This document shows, one piece after another, positions 1 to 12,515 of a stretch of 64,000 nt of DNA (position 1 is the first letter of the stretch; each line of letters opens with the position of its first letter). The notes beneath the pieces were generated by a model. That model did no database searches and had not been told where the DNA came from. It saw only the letters and a program-made list of their open reading frames with translations. Source of the DNA: Zygnema cylindricum (taxonomy: Eukaryota; Streptophyta; Zygnematophyceae; Zygnematales; Zygnemataceae); assembly GCA_037447655.1 (NCBI GenBank), contig JBBHKE010001241.1:287543-351542 (forward strand). Direction: 5' to 3'. The position numbers were made by a program, and so were the translations under genes.

Positions 1-3000
1 CCACAAAGAGCCTCTGTTAAAGAAAGCTTTCGCTCCATAAAAAGATCATCCCCAATCCGTTTAAATGTTTCATGAGGTTTTTGTCGAAGCACAAATATAA
101 GGTCTCCTGCTTCTGCATTAGGCTGCAACCAAAACAACAAAAAGAAAAAAAGCAAATTAAAAACACTAAAACTAGAAATAACATATTAAAGAACGTGTTT
201 ATGACGAGTTAAGCTCTTGATTGATTAAGAAAACTTTCTTAAAACAAACACAGTACACAATTGAGAACTAGAAACTAAAGACTACTCATAAAAGCATCAG
301 ATAAAGCATCAAATTTGACAAAGGAAACAACCTAGCATAATTCAATCTGAAGATGGCCCAATAGGAGCTGTGAACATTGGTATTAAGTGTACCATATTTG
401 AAAACAGGAAAGAATAAAAGGATGGACTGGACATCCACCACATAACCCAGCTCTAGAACAAACTTCAAACCTTAGTTCAACGATTTGAAAACACTTAAAA
501 AACATTATCTGCAGTATAACCAAAAAATATGCGAGTAAAGTACATAGGAACCACATATAGCGTTTTCAATTGTCATCGCACCCTATGCTTTGAACTTCAT
601 AATTTTTGAAAAAATGGCAACGCAAACTAACTTCCGTTTCTGCTACTATAACTAACAAAAACTATCCAACACTTTCGTTGTTCCATAAGTGTTTACATAG
701 TCATAAGAAAATGTATCAGATAATTTTAGCAACAGCTCTAATCAACAAAATCAAAAAATCTTTGAAGACTTCGGGGCAACAAGCTCTACAACTGATTAGA
801 GCGTCAAAGTCGTTAATAATGATTGACAAACACAAGAAATCCCCAAACAAAGGTTCTTTATCCAAATGGTTACTAGGCCAAAATGATTATTCCATCCATG
901 GGTATTTAAAGGGTGGGAGATCAAGATTCGCATCAAAAACAGTCAACAGACTTTTGATCTCTAAAGAAAAGCCAACGCAATGTAACAACTCATTCATTCT
1001 AATTCGAAAAACCTGAAAGGATTGCCGGGTTAATGTAGCAGGTCTCCCCTCCCCCTCTTCCCCTCCCCCTCCTCTCTTGCCCTCCCCCTCCCTTCCTTTC
1101 CCCCATCCGCTCCCCCTTATCTCTCCCCCCTCTCGCCCTCACCCTCACCCTCTCCCAACTCACCGATTCGTGTGCTAATCCCGAAAATACAATTTTCTCT
1201 CCCTCCTTCATCCCCTTCTCCACATGGACCTCCAACGTTTTACTTTCCGGTACGACCTTCTCCCCTTTGCAGCCGACACACTTGTCTTTTTCTCTCAGAA
1301 CCTCCCCTGCACAGTTGAAAAGGAAAAAAAAGAATGTCAAATTAAAAAGGGCTCAGGCATACAAAAAGTTAGGGTCATCCAGTTTATAATGCTATCAATA
1401 TAAATTAGGGCTAATAATAATGAGGATCGTAATAATCATAATAAGAAGAAAGAATACAGTAATGATACTATAACCATAACAGTACTAATAACAACAACAA
1501 CAATAATAATAAACAATAAAAATAATAATAAAAACAAGAATAACAATAACAATAATAACAACAACAATAACGATAATAATAGCAATAGTAATAGCTGTGA
1601 CAATAATCGTAATAATGATAATAATCATAATAACAACAACAAATTACAATAATAACAATGATCGTAATAATAACAATAATAACAATAATAATAATCATAA
1701 TCATAATAATAATCATAATAATAATAACAAAAACAATAACAGTAATAATGATAATAATAATAACAATTACAATAATAATAATAACAATAATGCCGCTATT
1801 ATTGCCACCATTACGGTTTCCACTAAGATAAACAACATGAGAAAAGAAATTCCACCATTATTCATGCCATGCAAACAGATCAATAGAGAACCAAAAAAAT
1901 GTTTAAAAACGTCAAAGTAATTAGTCAGGATATACTAACCTCAATTGCAAAATGATAAACCATACACATCAAAGTTAGGAATGACAATACTTTTGAGTGA
2001 AACTTCATAATAAGGTCCATTCAGTTTAAACCAGTTTTCTTAAAAAAAAGAGCTGAGACTCCACACAACTGAATTCAATTAAAGCTAAACAGTCTACATG
2101 GCAACTTTTCAGAATCACCAAAACTTAGGTTTGAAAAGGAAAGGTACATTGCTTTTCAAGATTACGTCGATGACAAATGCGAATCTAAATAATTATACCT
2201 CCATGAGTTCGGTTTTATCTAAAGATTAGATGAACTGGTCTATAGACAATTCGTTTCCCCTACATAAGTTAGTTTGTTCAAACTAATTCAAAAAAGACTG
2301 ATAAAGTAGTTGAAGGATCGCTGTTTTGATTTCAAAAACAGAAAAAGACGAGCACACACCTTTTCCTTCACAACCCGAACAGAGCTGTTCAATTTGTTGC
2401 ATTAATCCCATTCCGAGACGAACATACTGGACAGTTCGACCAGATCCCTTGCATTGTTTACATTCCTGTGAGCGACCCGTTTTTGAACCAGTTCTGTACA
2501 TGACAAATGGCAGTAATCAAACTGTTAAATGTGTTGTCCAGGCTTTCAGTGAGATAGATATTACAAAACACAACAAATTATCAACAACCCGATTCCAAAC
2601 CAGTTCTGTACATGAACATGGCAATAATTGACTGTTGAATGTGGTGTTGTGGCTTTTAATGAGACAAATATCATACAACATAACAGATATAAGTTCATGA
2701 GCTAGAATCCAATTTTCACCAAAAGCAATAAAGACCTCGGTCTTTTAGTAGGAGTCATTTCAAGTGTTCAAGAATACTTCAGAACAGTAACAGTCCTAGG
2801 AACAGTCAATCTACATGAATTCCTGACAATGTACATCAGTCACTTAGAAAAAGCAAAGAAAAAAAACCGAAAAAAAAACACTATCAAAGGGCATAAAGCT
2901 CAAGGAGCTTGCTTTGAAGCCTGGTTGAATTCAGAATTCGGTTCTTCTAAATCACAAATCACATCATACAAAAAGGAGAACGATGAGCAAAATACATTTG

Positions 3001-6000
3001 ATTCAGTATAGTCACTGTAACAAAAACTTTTCAGGTTGTTAAAAACGGAATAGAAAACATTCATACCCGTTGCATTTTCCACAAAGAGCTTGTCGAACGA
3101 CAGAAAGCTTTTTGACGACACCGTTGTAAATATTTTCAAGTGTTACATCTATGGCTCGAACCACATTTTCTGTCTTCCTGCGACGTTGACCTCTTCCTGC
3201 CCAACACAAGGGAACATTTTTTCTCAAAAAATCCTCAAATTTCATCCATTCCACTTCAGCAAAAAAACAAACAACAAAAAAGAAATCCTGCGTCATAAAA
3301 GAACAACTAAACTCTCCACCGCCATCTCCAATAAAAAGAAGGGGAAAAGGGATGACAAGAGGATAGCACACTTTATAACCTGGTCATTCAAAATAATTAC
3401 TTGAGCCCGTTTAAAAATAATCCAGAAAGATGCATGCAGAGGCTGATGGATGACCAGATTTAAAGAAGCTATTTGTAACTTAAAGAGAACAAGACTTCTC
3501 ATCAGTAATTTTTTCAAGAAATAGTCACGTCATATCATGTTCTGTGGGGGAATTGAGGAGCAAGGGGGCAGGAAAGAAGGAAAAGGACAATGGGAGAAAC
3601 AAGAATCGAGAAACAAGTCAACAGACAGGGAGGGGAGGGAGGATTGGGGAGGGTTTGCCAAGTCATCCTGAAGAGAGGGAAAGGGAGATGGGGAGAGAGG
3701 GAGAGAGAGACTACATTCAACTATAAAAATAGAGAGAGAGAGAGGGACTAAATTCAACTGTAAAAGTCCTCAAGAAATATTTGATGCGTTAACCCTGACA
3801 AAACAAAGACATGAGAGAGGGAGAGGGAGGAGACGAAAGTGGAAGGGACAGAGAGCGAGAAACATGAATTCACGAAGCTGCCACAGAACCCAAAATGGGG
3901 ACGGCATTTCTGAGAAGGAGATCGAGAGGAAGTGAAACCGGAAAAAAGAAGAAAAGGAGATCATTAAGAAGAGAAAAAGAGGAAAATAATAATTTTTCAT
4001 GAAGACAACAAGAGAGGAAACAATTGAAATATTTACCTAGAGACAAATACCTATTTATTGGTTAAGTCGTAATGAGATATATTTACAAGTTTCGTAATGA
4101 AAACTCCTTTTCTCAGAGAGAAAACATGACAGTATCTGAGGAATAACCATCGGCTAAATCTATGCCAGCAGCTGCGGTGGCATTGTTAGATCTTCCATAA
4201 TTGAGTAAGTTTATATACAAAAGTTCAAAACTATCTTTTGGTACATATAATATTTTTGTTGCATCCGCGATATGTATTTTGCATTCTAATAATTGAGGAC
4301 GAAATTCTCCTTCAAACAGAATATTCTGGAATCAAATTAGGACTACTCTAAGTGGCTCCTTAACTAAACTTGTTTGCCTCGTCCTTATTTGTCACTATTT
4401 TATATTGAGAAGCAAACATATTTGTAAAATCATGCCTCTCATAGTCATTGATGCCACGCACAGGCGAGATGGTGCATGGATCAGAAGATAAAGGGGAAAA
4501 AGGAAGAAGAAAGGACAGTAAGAGAGGGAAAACTATAAGAGTGAAAGCGACCCAAATTTGTGGATCAAACCATCTCGCTGACGAGATCAAAATCTTGTTT
4601 CTTCAAAAGATCAACATGTTCCAGCGTTCAAAAGAACATTCTACTCTCAGAAAAGTCATTGAACCCAAAAGTAAAGGACAAAATCAACATGAGGACTGTG
4701 ACTAACCCTTAATGAATCCCCAAATTTGTCTCCCTTCCTCTTGACTCCCTCTCCCCTCCCCCTTCTCTTCTCCCCACACTATCTTTCCCGCTCCCTCTCA
4801 CTTCCTCTCCCCTCCCTTGTGACTGACCTCAATCCTCCAACTCAACCTAACTCTCGACTGTCCCTCTCTCCCTCCCTCTCCATCTCCCTCGCCCTCCCCC
4901 TCCGCCCTTCCCCCCCCCCTCCCCCTTTCTCCTCTTTCTCGCCCTCCCTCTCCCTCTCCGGCCTTCCTCTCAAAACTAACCTCGAAATGAACCTCCAAAT
5001 TGGTCTCCAAATGGATCACCACCGAATACGGCACTGAAGAGATCAGAAGGGTCAAATCCAGACGCCCCCGAATGACCCATTCCCTCCTTGAGGCCCTCTT
5101 CTCCATATTGATCATAGATGGACCGCTTTTCCGGATCACTGAGGATGTCATACGCGTGAGCAAGCTCCTTAAACTGAGATAGAATTGGGAGCCATTAAAA
5201 ATCGTCAAAATAGTGTGGAGAAAAACAAAGCCGAAGCTACAATCCACAGTAGAACACAGACACAAGAGACAACAAAATGGGTTAGCCACCTGCCCCATTG
5301 ATTTAGGCAGACAGCTCTCTCACTCTCTCTCCCCTCTTTCTCTCTCTCTTTATCTCTCTGGAGGACTGAAGGAAAGAATAAAGATATGAAGTGACCAGAG
5401 AAAAGCCTTATGAAAAAATGCAAGCCACAAAAAAAATAACCTAAGTCGAACGTGTAAAAAAAAAAATGAAAGTATTTTGCGACAGAGGCAGAGAGAGAGA
5501 GAGAGAGAGATAGAGTGGGAGAAATGAAAGACAGAATCCTTATCCGGGTTCGCAGACTCGCTCGAAATTGCTTATGGCAAACATATATACGAAGCATCAA
5601 GAAGGAACCAAGACAGATAAAAAAAAGAAAAAGACAAAAGACAACAAAAAGACAACAAAGAGAACAAAAAAAGACAGCAAAAAAAGACAACAAAGAGACA
5701 AAAAAAAAAGACAGCATACAGGCACACCGAATTCCAACAATCCAATACTCAAATGAACAAATGAAAACTTACAAACATCACTTAAAATATTTTACATATT
5801 AAACCCTTCATTCTAATAGACAATTTGGACGCTTGTGTCTCTGATATAAATACAAATGTTTACACCATTGGTGCTTTAACCAGCAAGGGCACAAATCTAA
5901 TTGCTGCTCAAATCTAAAGACGAGTGATTTCATATGCTTAGAACATCGCTAAAAAAAAGGAAAACAATGCAATAATGGGCTGATAAAACAACAGAACAAA

Positions 6001-7131
6001 AAACTCACTGTTCTAAATCTTTCCAACCACTTTCAATCTGCATTATCAAGCCATAAATAAACTAAAATTTTAAAAACCATAAAAGCATTATAAACACCCC
6101 TGTCGTCAAACTCCTGCTTTCATCACCTTTTCCCCAAAATCAAAGCCCAATGACTACCACCAACAAGTCGGCCAATAATTTTAAAATGATAGGTATATAT
6201 TTAATTTGACTGTTAAACAGCTTTAGTGTGATTGACACCATCCACCAAAAAATTAAATACTTTTTTTTTTAAGGCCAAAACATATAACATACATATGTAT
6301 ATGTTGTGCGTGTGTATATAAATGTGTGTATATATAGTTGTATTTACACATATATTACATACATATGTACATATACATACAGGGACTACAAGCATCCACG
6401 TTGGCCCCTTTTTGCCCACAAGAAATAGTGTAGAATCTATTTTAATAATCCATCGACAGCAATACTTGTACTTCTTTCAGACTTTTAATTCTCGCTACCC
6501 ATTCGTACGCGTGATTCTTTTACCCTGATAGAAAGCATAAAGAAGCGCTATAATTTCCCGTCCTTATTACGAAAGCATAAAGATTAATTACCGTAAGTAC
6601 CAGAGCGTATAACAAACTAATTACTCTGTACTCTGTAAATTATCACAGAGAAATCATCGACTATTGCATCACGCGGTCACACAAAACAATTATAACTTTT
6701 AGTTTTTAAGATAAAATCAGCCAATAAATTACTGCGAAACAATCATATTATTATGTTAAGTAGACTATCTTGATTCTCATATCATACAGACGGTTTACCA
6801 GCCACTTTGGTCAGACAAACCCTAGCAAGTCTCATAGGGTTACCACAATAGCCAAGTTTTCCTCTCGTTTAAAATGCAAATCGTACAGCCCGTACAGTAA
6901 GTAATCGTACGTCCGTATGGTTACTCATAAAAACTGTACGAATTGTACGATCCTAAAAGTCTTGGCTTGACTTACCTTCTCCTGATCTCCACCTTTGTCT
7001 GGATGACATTTCATGGCCGTCTTCTTGTAAGCTTTCTTCAAATCCTCTGCTGATGCAGTTTTTGAAACGCCTAAAAGGTCATAATACTTGGTTTCACTTC
7101 GAGACGGACGACGAGCATGCGAGTGGAACAT
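1..7131 (-). CDS. DnaJ / Hsp40 class A co-chaperone, six 5' exons (3' end off window)
   Basis: Stimulates Hsp70 ATPase through the J domain and holds unfolded clients through zinc-finger and C-terminal domains (family knowledge). Exons read on the minus strand: 7131-6976, 5173-4981, 3196-3067, 2493-2360, 1306-1164, 122-1; all introns are GT-AG and phases match, giving 878 nt (292 codons). The J domain has YYDLLGV and HPDKGG (HPD at residues 43-45). A short Gly/Phe region lies around 90-116. Four zinc motifs are present: CGKCNGTG (155), CKQCKGSG (171), CSGCEGKG (198) and CVGCKGEK (214). The last visible part reads [12 protein letters not shown] and LSLTEALCG, as in plant J2/J3-type proteins. 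About 130 C-terminal residues, including any farnesylation box, lie outside. I chose the ATG at 7131; the frame extends slightly upstream without another ATG. Introns hold only simple repeats. Confidence 0.95.
1036..1153. repeat. pyrimidine-rich tract in DnaJ intron 5
   Basis: Nearly uninterrupted C/T run (CCCCTCCC-like) that abuts the donor end of exon 5. On the transcribed minus strand it is a G/A-rich run directly after the 5' splice site. Confidence 0.8.
1410..1800. repeat. AAT/AAC trinucleotide microsatellite in DnaJ intron 4
   Basis: About 390 bp of imperfect AAT, AAC and CAT triplets. Because the triplets have no stop in some frames they open false Asn-rich (plus) and Ile/Tyr-rich (minus) reading frames; these are not genes. 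Confidence 0.9.
3560..3760. repeat. GA-rich tract in DnaJ intron 2
   Basis: Irregular GGGAGA/GAGAGAG purine run on the plus strand, about 200 bp, within the intron between the J-domain exon 2 and exon 3. Another GA-rich patch follows at about 3810-3990. Confidence 0.75.
4728..4966. repeat. CT-rich tract in DnaJ intron 2
   Basis: C/T run of CTCCCT-type hexamers ending about 15 bp from the exon 2 donor. It is intronic low-complexity sequence. Confidence 0.8.
5490..5513. repeat. short GA dinucleotide run (DnaJ intron 1)
   Basis: A run of about 12 GA units. It is followed at 5616-5715 by an imperfect AAAGACAAC-type tandem repeat. Confidence 0.7.
6290..6382. repeat. TA/TG/CA microsatellite (DnaJ intron 1)
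   Basis: Alternating TATGTATATG, GTGTGTATATA and ACATACATATG. The rest of intron 1 (5174-6975) is AT-rich and I see no gene in it. Confidence 0.7.
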
Positions 7132-7504
7132 GGCGACAAAGAAACGTGTAATCAAGTTTTACAGAGAAACTGCAGATATTCACGGAGGAAATGTTGCTCT
7201 AACTGAATCAGTATTGCGAGGAGAATTTGTCAACTTTCTGGAGAAATTAAGCTTTGGTCTCAACAACTAATGCAAAACCAGCAGCAGTATCGGTTCAGCA
7301 GATGCAGAGACACCTTGTGCTCTTCCCACGGAAAGAGGTGAAGAAGGTGCAGAAAACTTCCAGAACCTTGAGCACGTCATGTCACGCTTCTGTTCATACT
7401 TATGTACTGTTCACAGCCGTGAAGCGTGTTTCTGTGAACATGAATCAGTTCACACTTACTGCGCGATTACCAGTTGTAGCTGCGCATGGAACAAGCGCAA
7501 ATGA
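7130..7504 (+). other. divergent Cys/His-rich reading frame overlapping the DnaJ start (unassigned)
   Basis: An ATG at 7130 shares the CATG palindrome with the DnaJ start codon on the other strand. The frame runs 46 codons ([13 protein letters not shown]...) to a TAA at 7268, then stays open to a TGA at 7502-7504 and becomes rich in Cys and His. I do not recognise it. It could be a broken gene fragment, a divergent short ORF, or chance in the DnaJ 5' region. No splice sites were found that would remove the internal stop. Confidence 0.2.
7358..7365 (-). promoter_or_regulatory. possible heat-shock element half-pair upstream of DnaJ
   Basis: TTCCAGAA, an inverted TTC-NN-GAA pair, lies 227 bp upstream of the DnaJ ATG. 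Class A Hsp40 genes are often heat inducible through arrays of such units. Only one clear pair is seen, so this is weak. Confidence 0.2.
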
Positions 7505-7872
7505 TACAGCGAACATGTGATGTACGGTAGTTTTGACTTGTACGTCTGGTTGTTGATCTGTCAGAGATTCAGAGAAAGAAAACGTGTTATAGAATGGGTC
7601 AAACAGGTTTCAAACGCCCATTCGCTGATGGACGTACAGCAAATAATGTAAATCTGAACCATATGAATTCATGTACGGTAGGCATACGCTTCAGCATCAA
7701 CAGTGTTCTTTACATGTGAAATTGTGAACATGACTTTAATAACTGCAACTACAGATATCGTGGTCCACCAAAATATGACCACCAGCAGCGCCTACGTGGG
7801 CGTTCATGATCCGCTTACATTTTCGATTAAGCACGATCGACAAATGCACGATTTCTCTTAGGCACTTCCTGA

Positions 7873-7935
7873 CCGTCAGATTACAATTAACAGCAGCCAA
7901 CATCTGCTTTACCTGCCGGCACAAGGCATGTTCGC
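7873..7935. repeat. 63-bp flank, first copy of a tandem flank+MITE duplication
   Basis: Starts CCGTCAGATTACAATTAAC and runs to the TA before the MITE at 7938. A similar segment at 8454-8515 stands in the same place before the next MITE, so flank and element were duplicated together. Confidence 0.75.
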
Positions 7936-7937
7936 TA

Positions 7938-8449
7938 CACGGTGAATCGTTATTAGCCTTATGTACGCTATATCGGCACCCCAAAATTTTGACATTGATA
8001 CCCGAAATACAGTGATTGAATCTAATTTATCTTTGACATTAATTACGGTTCTAGTAAAATAGCGTCAAGACAGTACATAAATGTACCTTTTTAAGTTAAA
8101 AAATACAATAAATTAGATTTAGTAACCGCGGACGCATGAGAATGTGCGTTCTAAAAAGGAAAAAAACCCAGGTCGTAAAAAATCCCTCTCGCACAATATT
8201 CGTCCGAAAGCCGCGTTTCGACCGTGTGAATGTACGATTTGTGTACGATTTGTCAGATTTTGTACGGAGACCTATATTAGTGTAAGCATGTTTGCGACCA
8301 ACATTTTTTTTTCAAAGATCCAAATTACCATAACCAAACAATTAGAATGTATGAATTTTTCCAAAATTTTCAAATTCTTAAATAGCGTACACCACGGTAA
8401 TTATTTTTATACGCTAAAAAAACTTACACGCTAATAACGATTGGCGGTG
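7938..8449. mobile_element. MITE, CACCG-TIR family, copy 1 (512 bp)
   Basis: Left TIR CACGGTGAATCGTTATTAG, right end CTAATAACGATTGGCGGTG, flanked by TA on both sides (7936-7937, 8450-8451). The interior is AT-rich with GTAC-containing motifs and resembles 40604-41162, sharing the GCGGACGCATGAGAATGTGC stretch. No transposase is visible. Confidence 0.85.
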
Positions 8450-8453
8450 TACA

Positions 8454-8515
8454 CCGTCAGATTACAGTTAACAACAACCAACATCTGTTTTACCTGCCCG
8501 CACAAGCATGTTCGT
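8454..8515. repeat. 62-bp flank, second copy of the flank+MITE duplication
   Basis: Matches 7873-7935 with several substitutions and small gaps. It ends at the TA before the MITE at 8518. Confidence 0.75.
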
Positions 8516-8517
8516 TA

Positions 8518-9465
8518 CACCGCCAATCGCTATTAGCGTTGTGTACGCTAATCCCGTCCCGCTTTTTTTTTTTTTAGGGTCAAGTTCCATCAGTCGTTTC
8601 TGTAATAGTACGGCTAACTCTACGGGTCGGGTTAATTGAGTCGATGTTCCATCACGTAGAGTTTGTAATCCACGTGTTATACATTGAGGGGCACCACGTG
8701 GGTTTTGACCGGATATATAAAATCATTTTAAAATCTTCAAACCTACAAATTTTACTTCAAATCTTCACTTTCGTACCATGTACCTGCGTAACAAGTCATA
8801 AAACGACCGAATCTTTGTACTTTCTGCAAACGCCAGTCTTTTACGCCAGCTCATTTTCTAGATTCCTGTTTTCGAACATGACGAAAATTCTTTGCTGGAA
8901 ATAGTGTGACGAAAGGAATTGCGCGACGAAGGACCGTTTCGAGATTACTTTTTTAATTTTCAGTTGCATTTTGAAAACTACATACCATGTACAAATTTCG
9001 TCAAATTTCGTTGGTTTTGCATCGTGACACGTAGCTTTTTCGTCCAGAGTGTCACTATTAATTATTTTCTGTATCTGCCAACCCACCTCTTACAGGTACG
9101 TTGGCAGCTACAGAGAAAAAATGAAGAGAACGCTTCGCGGATGAACATCCCACAGTCAGTATTACCTCTCAAACCATCGGAGAGTATTGGCAAGATTCGC
9201 TGTAATGTAGGTTTTCGTATTAAAACAAAATAAGCGGTACGTTCTGGTACGGATAGTCGCGAATTTCTGTAAACTTCCCCAGTTTTCGTCTGATGGAACT
9301 TGGCCCTTATTCTCAAATAGAATTATCCACACCATTTAAAAAAACCATAATTCCTAATTAGAGTAATCGATTTCTTCGAAAATTTCCAAATTCCCAATTA
9401 GCGTAAACCACGCTAATTATTTGTATACGCTAAAGAAACTTTTACGCTAATAGCGATTGGCGGTG
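8518..9465. mobile_element. MITE, CACCG-TIR family, long copy 2 (948 bp)
   Basis: Left TIR CACCGCCAATCGCTATTAG, right end CTAATAGCGATTGGCGGTG, TA on both sides. It is about 400 bp longer than its sisters, through an unrelated interior at about 8575-9340. No protein is recognised in that interior. Confidence 0.8.
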
Positions 9466-9800
9466 TACAGTACTGAAGTCCGCTTAGTCGCTTACAATCT
9501 ATGTTTGATTGTTTTCAGAATACGGTCGTATCCTACGTTTATGGCGTATTTAATTTCCATTTAGATTATAGAATTGAAAGCGTTATATACGATAGGATCT
9601 TACGAAGCTGTTGACAAACCGACCAGAATGTACCCATAACCTTTTAGAAACTGTACAACGTGGACTCAAGATTTTTCGACAGCTGCTTAGAATATCAGGG
9701 AGTAAAAACCAGTATGGAAATGAATCTCGAACGTTTGGAAAACCATCGGACAGTCAAAATTGAACTTTTAAGGACAAAATTTAAAAAGTGTATTAATGTA
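9466..9800. other. spacer without recognised feature
   Basis: AT-rich, several GTAC motifs. No gene, RNA or inverted repeat seen. It ends at the TA that flanks the next MITE. Confidence 0.5.
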
Positions 9801-10336
9801 CACCGCGAATCGTTATTAGTGTCAATAACTCTAATTTGGGTTCTTAAAATTTTGATTCTTTTCCCCAAATAGGATACATGATTTTAATTTTTCCTTGACG
9901 TTAATTAAGGTACCGTACAATATAGCGTAAAAAACGAAAGTACAATAATATCTAAATAGTGTGGTGTACGGTCGATGTCAGACCGTACATAAATGTACCA
10001 TTTCAAGTGAAAATTTTACAAAAAATGAATTAAATCAAACGCGCACGCATAGGAACGCGCGCTCAAAAAATGGGATTGGTCTGACACTTAAATTAGTCTT
10101 ACATGTACGGATATTTAAATTTCACGACGGAGTACGATTTCTAATAATTTGTACGGATACATATAATAATGTGTATAATCGTACAAAAAAATTCCATTTT
10201 TGCTGTTCCAAATTAGCATTACCGCCGAAATTAGAATACATTTTTTTTTTAAAATTTCAAATTCTTAATTAGCATCAATTACGGTAAATTTACTTATACA
10301 CTATTTAAACCTTGACACTAATGACGATGCGCGGGG
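9801..10336. mobile_element. MITE, CACCG-TIR family, copy 3 (536 bp)
   Basis: Left TIR CACCGCGAATCGTTATTAG, right end CACTAATGACGATGCGCGGGG, TA flanks at 9799-9800 and 10337-10338. The interior is clearly homologous to 39070-39606, including the paired GTACGGTC...GACCGTAC motif near 9965-9995. Confidence 0.85.
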
Positions 10337-10338
10337 TA

Positions 10339-10595
10339 GTGTTGGATATCGAGGACCATTTGTCGATATTCGATATATCGAATTTCAGGTACCCAATATT
10401 CAATATATCGCCTCGATATATCAAAAATGAAAATATCGCGATGGATTGTTGATATATCGTATCGCCAATGTATCGAAGCATAAAACAAAAGAAAAAAAAA
10501 TTACAAGTCACCAAAGTCACGTGCTTTCGGACAAAGTGACCCTAAAATCTTTGCCGAAAAGAATGACGGCTTTTCCTTGAGAGTGAAAGAGATCT
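10339..10595. mobile_element. TATCGA-rich element, copy 1 (right TIR not found)
   Basis: Begins GTGTTGGATATCGAGGAC directly after the TA that ends the preceding MITE. It is dense in TATCGA/CGATATAT. Its distal part (AAGTCACGTGCTTTCGGACA and beyond) is shared with 55857-56140. Confidence 0.7.
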
Positions 10596-10777
10596 TTGAG
10601 GTACATTGACGCGGCACACTTGCAAAGTACACGTAAATAATACGCAAGTACGGATTTCCATACGAAAATGGTCGGTTTTCAAAATTTTGACGATTTTAGA
10701 GATTTGATCGTCAACTTACAAGGAACCACTCAAATCAAAACACGTATGTAAAAACTTGTTTACAGACGTTACGCGAT
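10596..10777. repeat. 182-bp repeat matching the loop of the 57-62 kb palindrome
   Basis: From GTACATTGACGCGG to TACGCGATG, closely similar in the same orientation to 59386-59557. No coding potential recognised. The following 10778-11220 holds GTAC-rich unique sequence with no gene seen. Confidence 0.75.
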
Positions 10778-11224
10778 GTAACCGAGGCCTCTGTAATACA
10801 ACAGTTATGTTGTTCGTACTGTGACAGAGACCACGTGATGTAACCATACCCCAAATAAGAAATTATATGAATTTCAGAATTAGGGTACGCCCCCATGTAT
10901 TAAAGTATCTACTTTCTCTGTCTTTTTGCCCTAAAATTCAGGGAACTTTGACAAAATCTTTAAACGTACGAAACAATCATTTTTACCAAAGTAAAGTAAA
11001 CGTCAATTCATACTTTGGATGTACGGCGTGTTTGTCGTCATGTAAACGCATTTTGTCGTTTTCCCCTTTTCGACCCCCGGGCAATAGAATCCAGCCCAAA
11101 AAAAACTTGATCCAAAATTACCTCGAGGGGGTGATTTTAGTTCAAGTACCGCCCAAACAGCGAATGAAAAATGACCCACGCACGCGCCACAATAGTGTGA
11201 AATTTTAGGACGAGGGAGAGTCCT

Positions 11225-12515
11225 CCCTATTTTTCTCCGTGCCCTTCACGCGCATGTACGGAAAAAAATATGCAGGGGTCTCGAACCTCCACTTTCATTC
11301 ATAGGGTCCTTTGCAAAATTTTGCGGCGTCGTCGCCTCTCCCCTCTCCCTCTCACACCATCGTTGTAATCTCACACTTTTTAGAATAAGAGACTACAATA
11401 TTGGTATAAAATGAAAGATATTTTAAACGTATTATTTTTGACAATTTTTAGGTTTTTTTTTAATGGCAAGGCGAGTGAGAAAAGTAGAAAAAACGAGATC
11501 GAAAAACCATGGCAGAAAGTTATTCAATCAGTGACGTCGACGTTGAAACAAGTGAGCGTGACGTCTCAATATCACCAAACCCTAAACATCTACAATTTCA
11601 CAAAAATCTAGACGTCAACAACTGTCGTTGTTTTTGTTGGCGTCACCAATCGTTGGGAGTTTTGTAGTCGCCTTCAATCGTCACAAGTTGTACCTACATC
11701 TACAACCATCACATTCCAAAGTTCCGATTTCATTTTCGCACATTAGGACGCTCTTCAAAGTAGTACGGAGAATCCTTACTACAGTCCAAAATGCTTTATC
11801 AAAGTAACGATTACATGGGGACGTACCCTTAGTATTTTGATGTCCGTTACATTTTGCGGCGTCTACCTTTGAGGGCGTGTTCCCATGTAACCGAAACTTT
11901 GAAACGTTACTTTAGATTTTAGCGCAGATTTTACGGTGTACTTTTCAAAGTGTTCCTATGTCAATCATTACTTATGCCTTCATTACTTCAAATATGTGAT
12001 AGTTGTAGATGTCTACAAAATATGCGACAGCCTACGATAGTACGAAACGAAATGTGGACTACTATGAAACTTCCTAAAATTAGTGATGGCTACAAAAACG
12101 GCGACGGTTGTAGACGTCGAGTTTTTTGTGACATTATAGATGTTTAGGGTTTTGTGACATTGCGAAGTCGTGCTATCTAATGATGTCATCAATACGTAAA
12201 CTTTCCGCCATGGCTTCCCAATTTCTTTTTCTTACCATTTATCATTCGAAATGCCATCAAAATGAGACCAAAAATATGTAAAAAAAATGAAAAATATACA
12301 TCTTTCATTTGATACTTTTATTGCTGCATATCATTTAGATATGAGAGAAAGAGGAGCGGTCGAAAGAAAAAAATGGGGAGAGACGAGGACGTTGTAAATT
12401 TTTGCAAAGGACCCATGAATGAAAGTGGAGGTTCGAGACCCCAACGAATTTTTTTTCCGTACATGCTTGTCATTTTTGTACGTACATGCGAGTGACGAGC
12501 ATGTAAAAAAAAGCG
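11225..12515. mobile_element. foldback element with two ~420-bp inverted arms
   Basis: The left arm (about 11225-11640) and the reverse complement of the right arm (about 12100-12515) run collinearly. Both contain CATGTACGGAAAAAAA, GGTCTCGAACCTCCACTTTC, a CT-rich patch, CCATGGC(A/G)GAAAGTT and ACCCTAAACATCTA. The loop (11641-12100) has no recognised gene. A second, lone right arm lies at 35764-36200, so the family has moved or been copied. Confidence 0.7.

Noticed and set aside
1597-1920. Asn-rich protein
   Set aside because: Translation of the AAT/AAC microsatellite within a DnaJ intron.
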